A DNA stretch of 19,359 nt, taken from contig BNUU01000033.1 in NCBI GenBank assembly GCA_025997595.1, positions 1-19,359 on the forward strand, read 5' to 3'. Under the pieces are notes generated by a model. The model worked only from the letters and a program-made list of their open reading frames with translations, did no database searches and was not told the DNA's origin. The position numbers were made by a program, and so were the translations under genes. Position 1 is the stretch's first letter; every line of letters begins with the position of its first letter. Source of the DNA: Spirochaetia bacterium. Lineage in GTDB: Bacteria > Spirochaetota > Spirochaetia > Treponematales > Breznakiellaceae. Below are positions 1-8,148 of this stretch, one piece after another.

Positions 1-1
1 T

Positions 2-1597
2 GAGAAGCACCTCGGCGATGTGTACCTTAACGGGATGTCCTTCTACGAAGTGGTAAAATATGAGGATTTACTTGCCCCTGCGCTGCGCACGGAAATTCTG
101 GATGACTGGACCAATAAGATGACCCCTATCATCAATCCTGAGCAGACACGGTATGTGTGGTACGCCAGGGTCGATGAAAAAACCACCACCATTTTTGCCA
201 ATTTCCAATCCTATGATCCCAACAAGGAACTTGTGGAAATCAATGTCCGCAGATCCTGTTTTTACCCCGAGATCACCGGCATAGACTATGTGACGGTATC
301 CGGTTTTGAACTGGCCCAGGCGGCTACTCCCTGGGCGCCGCCGACGGCGGATCAGCCGGGGCTTATCGGACCGAACTGGGCAAAGGGTTGGATCATAGAA
401 AACAATATTATCCACGATGCGAAGTGCAGCGCAGTCAGTATCGGCAAGGAAATTTCGACCGGCCACAATCAGTATACCAGACGGGGTGACAAAGCCGGAT
501 ATAATTATCAGCTTGAAGCGGTGTTTTCAGCACTGGGTAAAGGGTGGAGCAAGGAACATATCGGTTCGCATATTATCAGGCATAATACGATATATGACTG
601 CGGGCAAAATGCCATAGTCGGACATTTGGGCTGCGTGTTCTCGGAGATCTACGATAACCATATCTACAACATTTCTGCCAAAAGGGAATATTACGGACAC
701 GAGATAGCGGGCATCAAACTCCATGCCGCTATCGATGTTCAGATCAGGCATAACCGTATACATAACTGCTCATTGGGCACCTGGCTGGATTGGCAGGACC
801 AGGGCGCCCGGGTGAGCCGAAACATATTTTACAATAACAACCGCGACCTGTTTGTTGAGGTTTCCCACGGGCCCTTTGTAGCCGACAGCAATATATTTGC
901 ATCAAAGGATTTCCTCACAAATGCGGCGCAGGGAAGTGCGTTTATCAACAATCTCATTTGCGGCGACATGCAGTATTACGATGTGCTTGACAGGGCAACG
1001 CCGTATCACCTGCCGCACAGCACCCAGGTTAAAGGCTACACGGTGGTATTCAGCGGGGATGATCGTTGGTACAACAATATATTTGCAGGCGCAGCCGACA
1101 GGGGGCCTGCGGCAGGAGAGAGCCACGGTACATTCGGAACCGGTACCGCTCAGTATGACGGCCAGAGTGCATCACCCGAGGAGTATCTGCAGCGGGTAAA
1201 GGATCGGAACCTGGGCGATTTCGGAGCGTTTCTTGCGGAAGGTAAGCAGCATGTCGCCGCGGACGGCAACGCATACTTCGGCAGCGCAAAAGCATATGCC
1301 CGGGAAAAAAATCATATCGTTGACGCGGGATTTGATCCGAAGGTGAAGATCATTGAAGAGGGCGAAAAGGTATTTTTGTCCCTTGAACTCCCGGCGTCTA
1401 TTGCTAAAATAGACTCGAAGGTCATTGATACCAATACCCTGGGCCGGGTACGGATCGCCGACGCTAATTTCGAGAATCCCGACGGCAGTGAGCTCGTGGC
1501 GGACGCCGATTTGCTGGATGAGGCGCGCAGCAATGGGACCATCATCGGCCCGATTGCTGCGTTAAAGAGCGGGGCAAACCGCGTTAGGGTGTGGTGA
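2..1597 (+). CDS. GH120-family beta-xylosidase, N-terminally truncated by the window edge
   Basis: The frame is open from base 2 (EKHLGDVYLNG...), so the gene starts outside the window; the GTG at 20 is probably internal. From memory it resembles the GH120 beta-xylosidase XylC of Thermoanaerobacterium saccharolyticum (about 640 aa), which suggests roughly 110-120 residues are missing. GH120 enzymes are right-handed beta-helix proteins that release xylose from xylo-oligosaccharides. The beta-helix signature is visible as repeated coil motifs such as IIENNIIHDA, IIRHNTIYDC, EIYDNHIYNI, QIRHNRIHNC and RVSRNIFYNN. The presumed nucleophile Asp (LDW, codon 788-790) and acid/base Glu (FVEVSHGP, codon 857-859) are 23 residues apart, the same spacing as the catalytic pair in XylC. 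No signal peptide can be judged because the N-terminus is missing. The gene ends in a terminator and looks monocistronic or last in its operon. Family is confident; substrate is inferred. Confidence 0.9.
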   Translation, partial: EKHLGDVYLNGMSFYEVVKYEDLLAPALRTEILDDWTNKMTPIINPEQTRYVWYARVDEKTTTIFANFQSYDPNKELVEINVRRSCFYPEITGIDYVTVSGFELAQAATPWAPPTADQPGLIGPNWAKGWIIENNIIHDAKCSAVSIGKEISTGHNQYTRRGDKAGYNYQLEAVFSALGKGWSKEHIGSHIIRHNTIYDCGQNAIVGHLGCVFSEIYDNHIYNISAKREYYGHEIAGIKLHAAIDVQIRHNRIHNCSLGTWLDWQDQGARVSRNIFYNNNRDLFVEVSHGPFVADSNIFASKDFLTNAAQGSAFINNLICGDMQYYDVLDRATPYHLPHSTQVKGYTVVFSGDDRWYNNIFAGAADRGPAAGESHGTFGTGTAQYDGQSASPEEYLQRVKDRNLGDFGAFLAEGKQHVAADGNAYFGSAKAYAREKNHIVDAGFDPKVKIIEEGEKVFLSLELPASIAKIDSKVIDTNTLGRVRIADANFENPDGSELVADADLLDEARSNGTIIGPIAALKSGANRVRVW

Positions 1598-1606
1598 AAA
1601 GACGCG

Positions 1607-1640
1607 GGGGCGCATGATGATGCGGTGATGCGCCCCTCTT
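1607..1640 (+). terminator. Rho-independent terminator after the GH120 gene
   Basis: A 9-bp perfect inverted repeat, GGGGCGCAT (1607-1615) and ATGCGCCCC (1628-1636), has a 12-nt loop and is followed by the short T-rich run TCTTT. It starts 10 nt after the GH120 stop. The T-tract is short, so termination may be partial. The -35 hexamer of the rpoD promoter begins inside this tract. Confidence 0.7.
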
Positions 1641-1668
1641 TGACAAAATTCCCAAATTTCCTTATATT
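1640..1668 (+). promoter_or_regulatory. Sigma-70 promoter of rpoD
   Basis: A perfect -35 TTGACA (1640-1645) is separated by 17 bp from TATATT (1663-1668), which matches 5 of 6 bases of the -10 consensus. It lies directly downstream of the preceding gene's terminator and about 130 bp before the rpoD start. A second perfect -10, TATAAT at 1728-1733, lies in the leader but has no good -35 at the right distance; it could be a second weaker start. The expected transcript has a leader of about 120 nt. Confidence 0.7.
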
Positions 1669-1797
1669 AGTAGCATCAATCTGCAGGATTGACGGTTTTC
1701 AGGCAGCTTCCCTCGTATTAACCTGCGTATAATGCGTATAAAGCCTCCGGATGAAGTATGCAATCGTCGATAAAGAAGGAGCGGGAGGTGATGTTTC

Positions 1798-3522
1798 ATG
1801 GAAATTGAAGGCGCCGTTGTAAAGTTACTCGAATATGCGAAGGAAAAGAAAAGCATCTCCTTTGATGAACTTTCTGATTTTCTGCTGCCCGAGGATATCG
1901 CCGATTCCGGCAAAATGGAACAGCTCCTGGCCTTGCTGAACGCAAACCATGTCCGGCTCGTTGAGGAAGAAATTGATGACACGGAGAAGGTGAGCCGGGA
2001 AAAGGCCGGGGCGGATACAAAACACCTCAAGTCCGAAGAGAAGGAGTCCTCGCCGGACGACCCCATGCGGATGTACCTGCGGGAAATCGGGAAGGAACAT
2101 CTCCTCACCGCCGAGCAGGAGGTGGAACTTTCCAAACAGATAGAAAACGGAGAAAATATCATCATGGGGGTCATCAAGAAGTCGGGGATGGTTATCTCTG
2201 AATTCTACCGTATCCACCACCGGGTCCTTTCAAGGAAGGATCCCCGGCAATTGGGCTTAACCAGAAAGGAAGCGGTCGAATATTTCACCGAGTGCCGCCG
2301 TCTGAACCAGTGCTACCGGGAAACCCTCAGGGTAATCGGGGAAGACCTCAAAAGCTACATTGAAAGCAAACGGCAGATCATCAAGGTTGGGGGGGATATT
2401 TTTGAGGACCCGGCGCTTTGCGCTCTGCGGGGCAATATCCTCTCAGGGGTCGAAGGGGCGGATATCCACCCGGATGAGGTGGCGGCCTTTTCGGAAAAGT
2501 ACATTCAGACTGCAAAAAAAATAAAGCGCTGCAAGAATGAGCAGGAACGCCTTGAAAAGCGGCTCCGGGTGGGTTCCACAAAGGAACTGCGGGCATTGGG
2601 CCGGGGCCTTACCTTCAGGGAAGAACGGGAACGGCTGGAAGGCGTCCTTGGACTCAGCTCCGACGAAATCAAGGAGCTTATCCAGCTTATCCAGGTTACG
2701 GAAAAAAAGCTCCTGGCTTTTGAATTGGAGTTTGAGGAATCCGTAGAAAACATCAACCTGCAGGCGCGGGAGATAAACCGGGGACGGGTGATGATGAAAA
2801 AAGCCAAGGATCGGTTTACCCGGGCAAACCTCCGGCTGGTGGTTTCCATCGCCAAGCGGTATTCCAACCGGGGGCTTCTTTTCTTCGACCTGGTTCAGGA
2901 GGGGAATATCGGCCTTATCAAGGCGGTGGAAAAGTTCGATTACCGCAAGGGCTTTCGATTTTCCACCTATGCGACCTGGTGGATACGGCAGGCCATAACC
3001 CGGTCCATCTCGGATCAGGCCCGGACCATCCGGGTGCCGGTACACATGATCGATCAGATCAACAAGGTGGCAAGGGAATCCAAAATTCTCTTACAGGCCC
3101 TGGGCCGGGAGCCCACGGACGAGGAAATTGGTGAGCACCTGGGCTGGGCAGGAGCGCGGGTAAAGACGGTGAAAAACGTGGCCCGGGAACCCATCAGCCT
3201 TGATACCCCTGTCGGGGAGGATGAGGATTCCATGCTGGGGGATTTCATTGAGGACAAGGACGTTGAAAACCCGGTGAATCAGACCGTCTCTACCCTGTTC
3301 CAGGAACAGATTGCCGAGGTGCTTTCCACCCTGCCTCCCCGTGAACGGGAGATACTCAAGATGCGTTTCGGCCTGGACGAAGGATATTCCCTCACCCTGG
3401 AAGAGGTGGGTCTCCTCTTCAACGTCACCCGCGAACGGATCAGGCAGATTGAGGCCAAGGCCCTGCGCCGGCTGCGGCATCCCAAGCGGAGCCGCAAACT
3501 GAAGGAATATCTGGACCGGTGA
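1798..3522 (+). CDS. rpoD: RNA polymerase primary sigma factor (sigma-70/RpoD)
   Basis: 574 aa, full length for a group 1 sigma factor. Residues 5-60 look like region 1.1. Region 1.2 starts at about 87 ([12 protein letters not shown]). The variable non-conserved region spans about 130-330. Region 2 begins at 339 ([11 protein letters not shown]) and holds the core-binding and -10 recognition segments, including [15 protein letters not shown]. Region 3 follows from about RTIRVPVHM, and region 4 covers 512-574, with the -35-binding helix-turn-helix near 532-560 (TREERIRQIE-like: [18 protein letters not shown]). All regions of a housekeeping sigma are present, so this should be the main promoter-recognition subunit rather than an alternative sigma. 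The ATG at 1798 is preceded by a strong GGGAGGTG (1783-1790). The gene has its own promoter and is transcribed towards the minus-strand aminotransferase gene. Confidence 0.97.
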   Translation: MEIEGAVVKLLEYAKEKKSISFDELSDFLLPEDIADSGKMEQLLALLNANHVRLVEEEIDDTEKVSREKAGADTKHLKSEEKESSPDDPMRMYLREIGKEHLLTAEQEVELSKQIENGENIIMGVIKKSGMVISEFYRIHHRVLSRKDPRQLGLTRKEAVEYFTECRRLNQCYRETLRVIGEDLKSYIESKRQIIKVGGDIFEDPALCALRGNILSGVEGADIHPDEVAAFSEKYIQTAKKIKRCKNEQERLEKRLRVGSTKELRALGRGLTFREERERLEGVLGLSSDEIKELIQLIQVTEKKLLAFELEFEESVENINLQAREINRGRVMMKKAKDRFTRANLRLVVSIAKRYSNRGLLFFDLVQEGNIGLIKAVEKFDYRKGFRFSTYATWWIRQAITRSISDQARTIRVPVHMIDQINKVARESKILLQALGREPTDEEIGEHLGWAGARVKTVKNVAREPISLDTPVGEDEDSMLGDFIEDKDVENPVNQTVSTLFQEQIAEVLSTLPPREREILKMRFGLDEGYSLTLEEVGLLFNVTRERIRQIEAKALRRLRHPKRSRKLKEYLDR

Positions 3523-3567
3523 AGAAAACGGGGACCGCCTTACCGCTTATGCTGTTATCGAACACGT

Positions 3568-4734
3568 CTAATGTTTGAGCATCTTCTTCCGCATTGATTC
3601 CAGCCGGTTCAGCGCTTCGTAGAGGGTTTCATTTTTTTTCGCAAAATGAAAGCGGATCAAATGATTCACCGGTTCACGAAAAAAGCTGGAGCCGGGAACA
3701 GCGCCGATGCCCACTTCCCGTGCCAAGGCTTCGCAAAATTCAAGATCGCTTTTGTAACCGTATTCGGAAATGTCCGCCAGAACGTAATAGGCCCCTTCCG
3801 GCGGGATGTGGAGAATCCCCGCATCCCGCAGGCCGTTAACAAAGATGCTGCGCTTTTCAGTATATTCCGCCAGCAGCGATTGGTAGTATTCAGGCGGAAA
3901 GCGCAGCGCCGTGACGGCTGCTTCCTGCAGGGGGGCCGCCGCGCCAACGGTGAGAAAATCGTGGACCTTTCTGGCGGCCTCAATAATCCGTTCCGGGGCA
4001 ATAATATAGCCCAGCCGCCAGCCTGTGATCGAGTAGGTCTTGGAAAGGGAACTGCACGAAATGGTGCGCTCAAACATAAGCGGCAGACTGTTAAAGTAAA
4101 TGTGTTTATGGGGCGCGTACACGATGTGTTCGTATACTTCGTCGGTGATAACATAGGTATCATATTTCGCCGCCAGCGCGGCAATGGTTTCAAGCTCCGC
4201 GCGGGTAAAGACCCGGCCGCAGGGGTTTGAGGGGTTGCAGAGGATGAGGGCCTTGGGGTTCTGTTTAAAGGCCGCTTCCAGCACATTTGCGTCAAAGTGA
4301 AATTCCGGCGGGACCAGGGGCACGTAGATAGGCTCCGCCCCGGCGAGAATGGCGTCGGCGCCGTAGTTTTCATAAAAGGGCGAAAACACAATAACCTTGT
4401 CGCCGGGGTTGGTGACGGTAAGCATGGCCGCCATCATCGCCTCGGTGCTGCCGCAGGTAACCACAATTTCCTTTTCCGGATCGATGACCCGGCCCATGTG
4501 GTAACTCTGTTTTTCCGCAAGGGCGGCGCGGAAATTCGGCGCACCCCAGGTAATGGAATACTGGTGCGGCCCGGGACCTGCAATTTTCGCAAGAGCGTCG
4601 GTAAGTTCTTTTGGGGGATCAAAATCGGGGAAACCCTGGGAAAGGTTCAGGGCGTTGTACCGCATGGAAATCCGGGTCATCCGCCTGATAACCGAATCGG
4701 TAAATTGGGCGCTCCGCTCGCTTAAATCTTTCAT
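3568..4734 (-). CDS. PLP-dependent class I/II aminotransferase
   Basis: 388 aa, full length for fold-type I aminotransferases of the aspartate/kynurenine aminotransferase group, which move an amino group between an amino acid and a 2-oxo acid. Visible landmarks are LSQGFPDFDPP near 31, NPSNPCG with Asn170, ITDEVYEHIVY with Asp198 contacting the pyridine nitrogen, SLSKTYSITGWRLGY with Lys232 forming the Schiff base and Arg240 binding phosphate, and a C-terminal Arg361 (LIRFHF) that should bind the substrate carboxylate. The exact substrate cannot be read from sequence; glutamine/kynurenine-type transaminases and methionine aminotransferases share this pattern. It is the last gene of a minus-strand set, 9 nt after the 96-aa gene and with only a weak ribosome site. 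It converges on rpoD across 45 bp that hold no clear terminator. Confidence 0.92.
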   Translation of the reverse strand: MKDLSERSAQFTDSVIRRMTRISMRYNALNLSQGFPDFDPPKELTDALAKIAGPGPHQYSITWGAPNFRAALAEKQSYHMGRVIDPEKEIVVTCGSTEAMMAAMLTVTNPGDKVIVFSPFYENYGADAILAGAEPIYVPLVPPEFHFDANVLEAAFKQNPKALILCNPSNPCGRVFTRAELETIAALAAKYDTYVITDEVYEHIVYAPHKHIYFNSLPLMFERTISCSSLSKTYSITGWRLGYIIAPERIIEAARKVHDFLTVGAAAPLQEAAVTALRFPPEYYQSLLAEYTEKRSIFVNGLRDAGILHIPPEGAYYVLADISEYGYKSDLEFCEALAREVGIGAVPGSSFFREPVNHLIRFHFAKKNETLYEALNRLESMRKKMLKH

Positions 4735-4743
4735 GTTTACAGG

Positions 4744-5034
4744 TTACAGCGCAATCGCCCGCTTCACATCCACCGGAAACACCCCGAAGAGCCTCTCCAG
4801 CGGCGATGAAAGGGTAAGCGAAGCCCCGGCGATGCGGTTGTAAATCTCCACCACAGCGGCAAGTTCCGCCGGGTCCTTTGAGTATATGGCCGAAGAATAG
4901 GCTGCGCGGAACAGCCCCTTTTCCGCCAGTTCCCCGGTGGAGAGGGAGCCGTAGCGCCGCTTGGCCTGGCTGTCCACCACTGCCGCAGGACCGTCGTATC
5001 CAATCGTGAAAATAAAGTCGCCCCTGGACAGCAT
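4744..5034 (-). CDS. Hypothetical protein, 96 aa
   Basis: I do not recognise this protein. It lies between rubredoxin (8 nt upstream) and the aminotransferase (9 nt downstream) on the same strand, so it is very likely a real gene in the same operon. It is soluble-looking with no signal peptide, membrane segment or cysteine. The N-terminal part (GDFIFTIGYDGPAAVVD) reads as beta strands. The rest looks helical (ELAEKGLFRAAYSSAIYS, ELAAVVEIYNRIAGASL), ending in FGVFPVDVKRAIAL. The ATG at 5034 is preceded by GGGGCCGGA. The frame is also open further upstream through the rubredoxin 3' end, so the start is somewhat uncertain. Confidence 0.75.
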   Translation of the reverse strand: MLSRGDFIFTIGYDGPAAVVDSQAKRRYGSLSTGELAEKGLFRAAYSSAIYSKDPAELAAVVEIYNRIAGASLTLSSPLERLFGVFPVDVKRAIAL

Positions 5035-5042
5035 TCCGGCCC

Positions 5043-5204
5043 CTACTTTATCACGGAGAAGGAATCCTTCCCCACGCCGCAGAGGGGGCAGACCCAGTCA
5101 TCGGGGATGTCCTCAAAGGCGGTTCCCGGCTTGATACCCCCGTCGGGGTCGCCCTTCGCGGGATCGTAAATATAACCGCAGGTGTCACAACTGTATTTTT
5201 TCAT
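5043..5204 (-). CDS. Rubredoxin
   Basis: 53 aa, the standard length for a rubredoxin and short enough to be missed by length cut-offs. The translation starts [15 protein letters not shown] and ends with [17 protein letters not shown]. The four iron ligands are Cys6, Cys9, Cys39 and Cys42 in the two CxxC knuckles, and the family motifs [23 protein letters not shown] and the Gly/Pro-rich middle are all present. It is a cytoplasmic one-electron carrier. In Treponema pallidum a rubredoxin donates electrons to the superoxide reductase neelaredoxin, so a role in oxygen defence or redox transfer is plausible here, but no such partner is in the window. The start is fixed by GAGGAG five bases before the ATG. 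It is the first gene of the set running to the aminotransferase. Confidence 0.96.
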   Translation of the reverse strand: MKKYSCDTCGYIYDPAKGDPDGGIKPGTAFEDIPDDWVCPLCGVGKDSFSVIK

Positions 5205-5228
5205 ATGTACTCCTCAATAAAATCATAG

Positions 5229-5234
5229 TATAAT
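5229..5234 (+). promoter_or_regulatory. Candidate -10 element for the TIM-barrel gene
   Basis: A perfect TATAAT lies 26 nt before the ATG at 5261. No convincing -35 hexamer is found 16-18 bp upstream, where the rubredoxin ribosome-binding site and start codon lie. The reverse strand of the same block reads TATACT (5232-5227), so a minus-strand promoter for rubredoxin may overlap it. Confidence 0.4.
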
Positions 5235-5260
5235 GACGCCGTAAAATAAAGGGGGGATAT

Positions 5261-6097
5261 ATGCTGCCTGCGGTTGATTTTTTTGGTACGCCCGTTACCC
5301 GGCTTATCATCGGGGACAATTCTATGGCGGGGCTTTCCTATATTCCCAAACAGCACCTCAGCAACGAGATGCTGGATTACTGGACCGCGGATAACTGCGT
5401 CAAAGCCCTCTTTGAGGCTGAGAAAACCGGTTACAACGCCTATATGGCCGTGGCGGACCCCTTTATCCTGCGGGTCATCCGGCAGTACAAGAACGAGGGC
5501 GGGAAGATGCACATCATGTTCCAGACCTACCCCCCGGTGGACCTTGAGGTCAACATGGTCCAGATGAAGAAGCTTAACCCCATCGCGGTCTACCACCAGG
5601 GCACCACCGCCGACATCTGGCTGGAGGAGGGCAAGGCCGATTACCTGCGGGACCGGATCAAGCGGCTCAAGGATATGGGCATCCCCACGGGCCTTGCCAC
5701 CCATGTGCCTGAAATCCTTGTCCGGGCGGAGGAAGAGAACTGGGGCCTGGATTACTACATGACCTGCCTGCAAAATTCCCGCAAATACGAAAAAGAAGAG
5801 AGTACATTTTTGACGGGGAAGGAAAAAACCATCGTTTTCCGCCTGAACGACCGCTGGGACATGTTCAAGGTGATTAAACAGATCCAAAAACCCTGCATCG
5901 TCTTTAAGATTTTCGCCGGGGGCCAGATGTTCTACGACAAAACCGAAGCGGAGATCCCCGGCCTGATCGAAAATTCCATGCGGGAAGTCTACGCCAACAT
6001 CAAACCCATCGATATCGTCCTGATAGGGGCCTTCCAGAAGTTTAAGAACCAGATTAAGGAAAACGCTGAAATCTGCGCCCGGGTGCTGGCGGGGTAG
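5261..6097 (+). CDS. TIM-barrel protein of unknown function
   Basis: 278 aa, no signal peptide. I recognise the fold pattern but not a function. Eight evenly spaced beta-strand-like segments can be read: VTRLIIG (12), YNAYMA (58), KMHIMFQT (82), PIAVYHQG (107), IPTGLATHVPEI (141), LDYYMTCLQN (163), PCIVFKIFAGG (211) and DIVLIGAF (251), each followed by a helix. That is what a complete (beta/alpha)8 barrel would show. Polar residues at strand ends (Asp19-Asn20, Gln88, His112, His148, Cys169) could line an active site. Aldo/keto-reductase-like or xylose-isomerase-like TIM proteins are the nearest guesses, but no NADPH-binding or metal triad signature is clear. The ATG at 5261 follows a GGGGGG ribosome site (5251-5256). 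The gene is a single unit that converges on the transketolase operon. Confidence 0.8.
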   Translation: MLPAVDFFGTPVTRLIIGDNSMAGLSYIPKQHLSNEMLDYWTADNCVKALFEAEKTGYNAYMAVADPFILRVIRQYKNEGGKMHIMFQTYPPVDLEVNMVQMKKLNPIAVYHQGTTADIWLEEGKADYLRDRIKRLKDMGIPTGLATHVPEILVRAEEENWGLDYYMTCLQNSRKYEKEESTFLTGKEKTIVFRLNDRWDMFKVIKQIQKPCIVFKIFAGGQMFYDKTEAEIPGLIENSMREVYANIKPIDIVLIGAFQKFKNQIKENAEICARVLAG

Positions 6098-6104
6098 GAC
6101 CGGG

Positions 6105-6209
6105 AAGAAGAATTTATAACCACAAACCACACGAAAAACACGAACTAAAAGATCTTTTTGGTGTGGTTCGTATTGTGCCGCCAGTAGGCGGCTTGTGGTT
6201 ATTCTTCTT
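6105..6209. repeat. Nested palindromic intergenic element (copy A)
   Basis: This fills the gap between two convergent genes. The outer arms are 6105-6125 and 6193-6209: 17 paired bases, perfect except for a 4-nt bulge on the left. Inside are arms AACCACAC (6125-6132) and GTGTGGTT (6161-6168), a palindrome AAAAGATCTTTT (6147-6158), and a hairpin GCCGCC-AGTA-GGCGGC (6177-6192). The right arm abuts the transketolase stop codon. It could act as a two-way terminator. It shares the 14-mer GGAAGAAGAATTTA (6103-6116) with the element at 14053-14163. Confidence 0.75.
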
Positions 6210-7134
6210 ATTTAATGAACTGCCGCACCTTATCCGCGATGCCCTGGGGACTCAGGCCGTATTTGGCGAGGAGTTCCGTGTAGGGGCCGGTTTCGGTGAA
6301 GGTGTCTTCGATGCCGATGGGCAGCCAGCCGAAACGGAGGCCCCCTTTCGCGAGCTGTTCCAGACAGGCGCTGCCGAAGCCCGCCACAATGTTGTGCTCT
6401 TCAACGGTGACCAGCTTCCCCGTCTTTTTTACCGATGCCTCAAGCCCTTTCCCGGCGGCGGGTTTTACAAAAGGTACAGAAAGCACCTCCGCGTCGATCC
6501 CCTCTTTTGCAAGGATGCCCGCCGCTTCCAGCGCCATTGCCCCGGTGATCCCGTTGGCGGCGATGGTGACTTGGGCGCCGCTTTTGAGCAGCACCGGTTC
6601 CCGGGAGGCAAAGTCCTTCGGTTCGCTCAGATCGGGCATTTCGTTCCGGTTCAGCCTGATGTAGACCGGGCCCTTGCGGGAGAGGGCGTATTCCAGGGCC
6701 AGTTCCGCCTGCCGGTTGTCGGCGGGGACAATCACCTCCAGGTTCGGCATGGCCCGGAAAATGGCAATATCCGCAATGGCCTGATGGCTCGCCCCGTCAA
6801 AGGAGTCGCTTAAGCCCCCGTAAGCCCCGGCGATGACCACCGGCAGCTTGTTGTAACACATGTCGTTGCGGATCTGATCCGCCGACTTCAGGGCCAGGAA
6901 GATCGCAAAGGCGTTGATCACCGGATGATACCCTGCGGCGGCCAGCCCGGCGGCGACCCCCGCCATGTTTCCCTCCGCAACCCCGCAGTTAAAAAACCGT
7001 TTGGGGAAGGCGGCGGAAAAGTAGGTTGTTTTAGTGCTGCCCGATACATCCGCATCCAGTACTACCAGTTTTTCGTTGGTTTTGCCCAATTCGGCAAGTT
7101 TTTTGCCGAAGGCGTCCCGCATCGTATCGCTCAT
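6208..7134 (-). CDS. Transketolase, C-terminal subunit (pyrimidine-binding and C-terminal domains)
   Basis: 308 aa, the second half of a two-gene transketolase, equivalent to the Pyr and C-terminal domains of the ~660-aa single-chain enzyme. The Pyr domain covers about 4-165 and contains Glu54 in GVAEGNMAG, the catalytic glutamate that activates the thiamine ring, plus Asp28, DGASHQA around His117, and PVYIRLNRN (156-164). The C-terminal domain (about 185-308) includes VTIAANGITGAMALEAA and ends with GPYTELLAKYGLSPQGIADKVRQFIK. With the upstream subunit it should move two-carbon units between sugar phosphates in the pentose phosphate pathway, in the cytoplasm. Its ATG overlaps the upstream stop as ATGA, and an AAAGGAGG lies a few bases before it, indicating coupled, equimolar expression. 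Confidence 0.95.
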   Translation of the reverse strand: MSDTMRDAFGKKLAELGKTNEKLVVLDADVSGSTKTTYFSAAFPKRFFNCGVAEGNMAGVAAGLAAAGYHPVINAFAIFLALKSADQIRNDMCYNKLPVVIAGAYGGLSDSFDGASHQAIADIAIFRAMPNLEVIVPADNRQAELALEYALSRKGPVYIRLNRNEMPDLSEPKDFASREPVLLKSGAQVTIAANGITGAMALEAAGILAKEGIDAEVLSVPFVKPAAGKGLEASVKKTGKLVTVEEHNIVAGFGSACLEQLAKGGLRFGWLPIGIEDTFTETGPYTELLAKYGLSPQGIADKVRQFIK

Positions 7135-8027
7135 AGCCGGGCCTCCTTTGCCGCCAAGTCCGCCGCCAATTCGGGCCGGCCCTTGGCGTAGTTTGCGTCG
7201 TCGATGGGCGCCCCGTGCCAGGCGCTTTTCCCTTCCATAAAAGAGACCCCCCGGCCCTTGACGGTACTGTAGATCACCGCCTTGGGCCAGCTGTCCCCCG
7301 CTTGGTCAAGCCAGTCAAAGGACTGAAGGAGCGCCGCCGTATCGTTCCCGTCGTAGACCCTTGGGGCAAGGTTCCAGCCGAAGGCCCGGAACTTGTCCGG
7401 AATGGGATCCAGGGGCAGAATATCCGCCACGGTCCCGTCAAGCTGGACCTTGTTGTTGTCGAGCAGGAATACGAGCCCCCGGGGCCTGTATTTGGCCGCA
7501 AAAAGCATGGCCTCCCAGGTTTGCCCCTCGTCAAGGCAGCCTTCCCCGGCAAGCACATAGGTATTCCAGGTTTTCCCCGCGAGTCCTGCGGCCAATGCCA
7601 TCCCGGCCCCTGCGGAAAGCCCATGCCCCAGGGCCCCGGTGGAAAAATCCACCCCGGGGATCAGCTTCATATTGGGATGCCCCTGCAGGCGGGAGCCCAG
7701 TGTCCGAAAGCCCGGCAGTTCCGCCGCCGGGAAATAACCCCGGTGCGCCAGAATCGTATACAGATTGACGGCCGCATGGCCCTTTGAAAGGATGAACCGG
7801 TCCCGGTCCTCCCATTTGGGCTCATCAGGCCTAATCTTCAACCTGCCAAAGTACAGGGCGGTCACAATTTCCGCCGCCGAAGAAGAGCCTCCCCAATGCC
7901 CGGTGCCCCGTTCATGGAGCACATCGAACATTTCCAGCCGGAAAGCCGCCGCCAGGGCCGCCAGTTCCGGCGCGGTGTACCTTCCCGCGTCCTTTTTTTG
8001 CAGCAGCGCCGCTATTTTTTCACCCAA
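7131..8027 (-). CDS. Transketolase, N-terminal (TPP/diphosphate-binding) subunit
   Basis: 298 aa from a TTG start at 8027, chosen because a strong AAAGGAGG (8040-8033) sits 5 nt before it; the longer reading from TTG 8054 has no ribosome site and would put that Shine-Dalgarno inside the gene. The PP domain shows RGTGHWGGSSSAAEI (His44), SKGHAA (His83), STGALGHGLSAGAGMALA and HGAP, all typical of transketolases. The metal/TPP motif reads AGEGCLDEGQ...LLDNN, so the usual GDG is GEG (Glu162) with the NN pair 27-29 residues on. It pairs with the gene that follows by a 4-bp ATGA overlap. It diverges from the tetR gene. Confidence 0.95.
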   Translation of the reverse strand: MGEKIAALLQKKDAGRYTAPELAALAAAFRLEMFDVLHERGTGHWGGSSSAAEIVTALYFGRLKIRPDEPKWEDRDRFILSKGHAAVNLYTILAHRGYFPAAELPGFRTLGSRLQGHPNMKLIPGVDFSTGALGHGLSAGAGMALAAGLAGKTWNTYVLAGEGCLDEGQTWEAMLFAAKYRPRGLVFLLDNNKVQLDGTVADILPLDPIPDKFRAFGWNLAPRVYDGNDTAALLQSFDWLDQAGDSWPKAVIYSTVKGRGVSFMEGKSAWHGAPIDDANYAKGRPELAADLAAKEARL

Positions 8028-8119
8028 GATAGCCTCCTTTTGTTTTTCCCCCAATATTTTTCAGCATCCTCATAATCTTTTATACCGTTGAAAAAAGCGC
8101 CGGTAATATCCCGTCTGGG

Positions 8120-8148
8120 ATTATACCTTATGTGCTTGACAAGTTCCA
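8120..8148 (-). promoter_or_regulatory. Candidate promoter of the transketolase operon
   Basis: Read on the minus strand, a perfect -10 TATAAT (8125-8120) lies 17 bp downstream of TGGAAC (8148-8143), a weak -35. This leaves a leader of about 85 nt to the TTG start. The -35 sits inside the spacer of the divergent tetR promoter, so the two promoters overlap face to back. Confidence 0.45.

Noticed and set aside
20..1597. Complete gene starting at GTG 20
   Set aside because: The frame is open to the window edge and the sequence aligns by memory to the middle of GH120 proteins, so the true start lies upstream.
1670..1797. Riboswitch or leader peptide upstream of rpoD
   Set aside because: No conserved riboswitch core or plausible leader ORF with its own ribosome site was recognised.
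3523..3567. Terminator between convergent rpoD and aminotransferase genes
   Set aside because: Only short imperfect complementarity (CGGTGAAG with CTTACCG) and no T-run were found, so no terminator is claimed.
5201..6130. A 309-codon frame antisense to the TIM-barrel gene
   Set aside because: The plus-strand frame has a ribosome site, a proper start and a full fold pattern; the antisense frame has none of these and would overlap the rubredoxin start.
8028..8054. Longer start (TTG 8054) for the transketolase N-terminal subunit
   Set aside because: A strong AAAGGAGG lies inside this extension, 5 nt before the in-frame TTG at 8027, which is therefore the better start.
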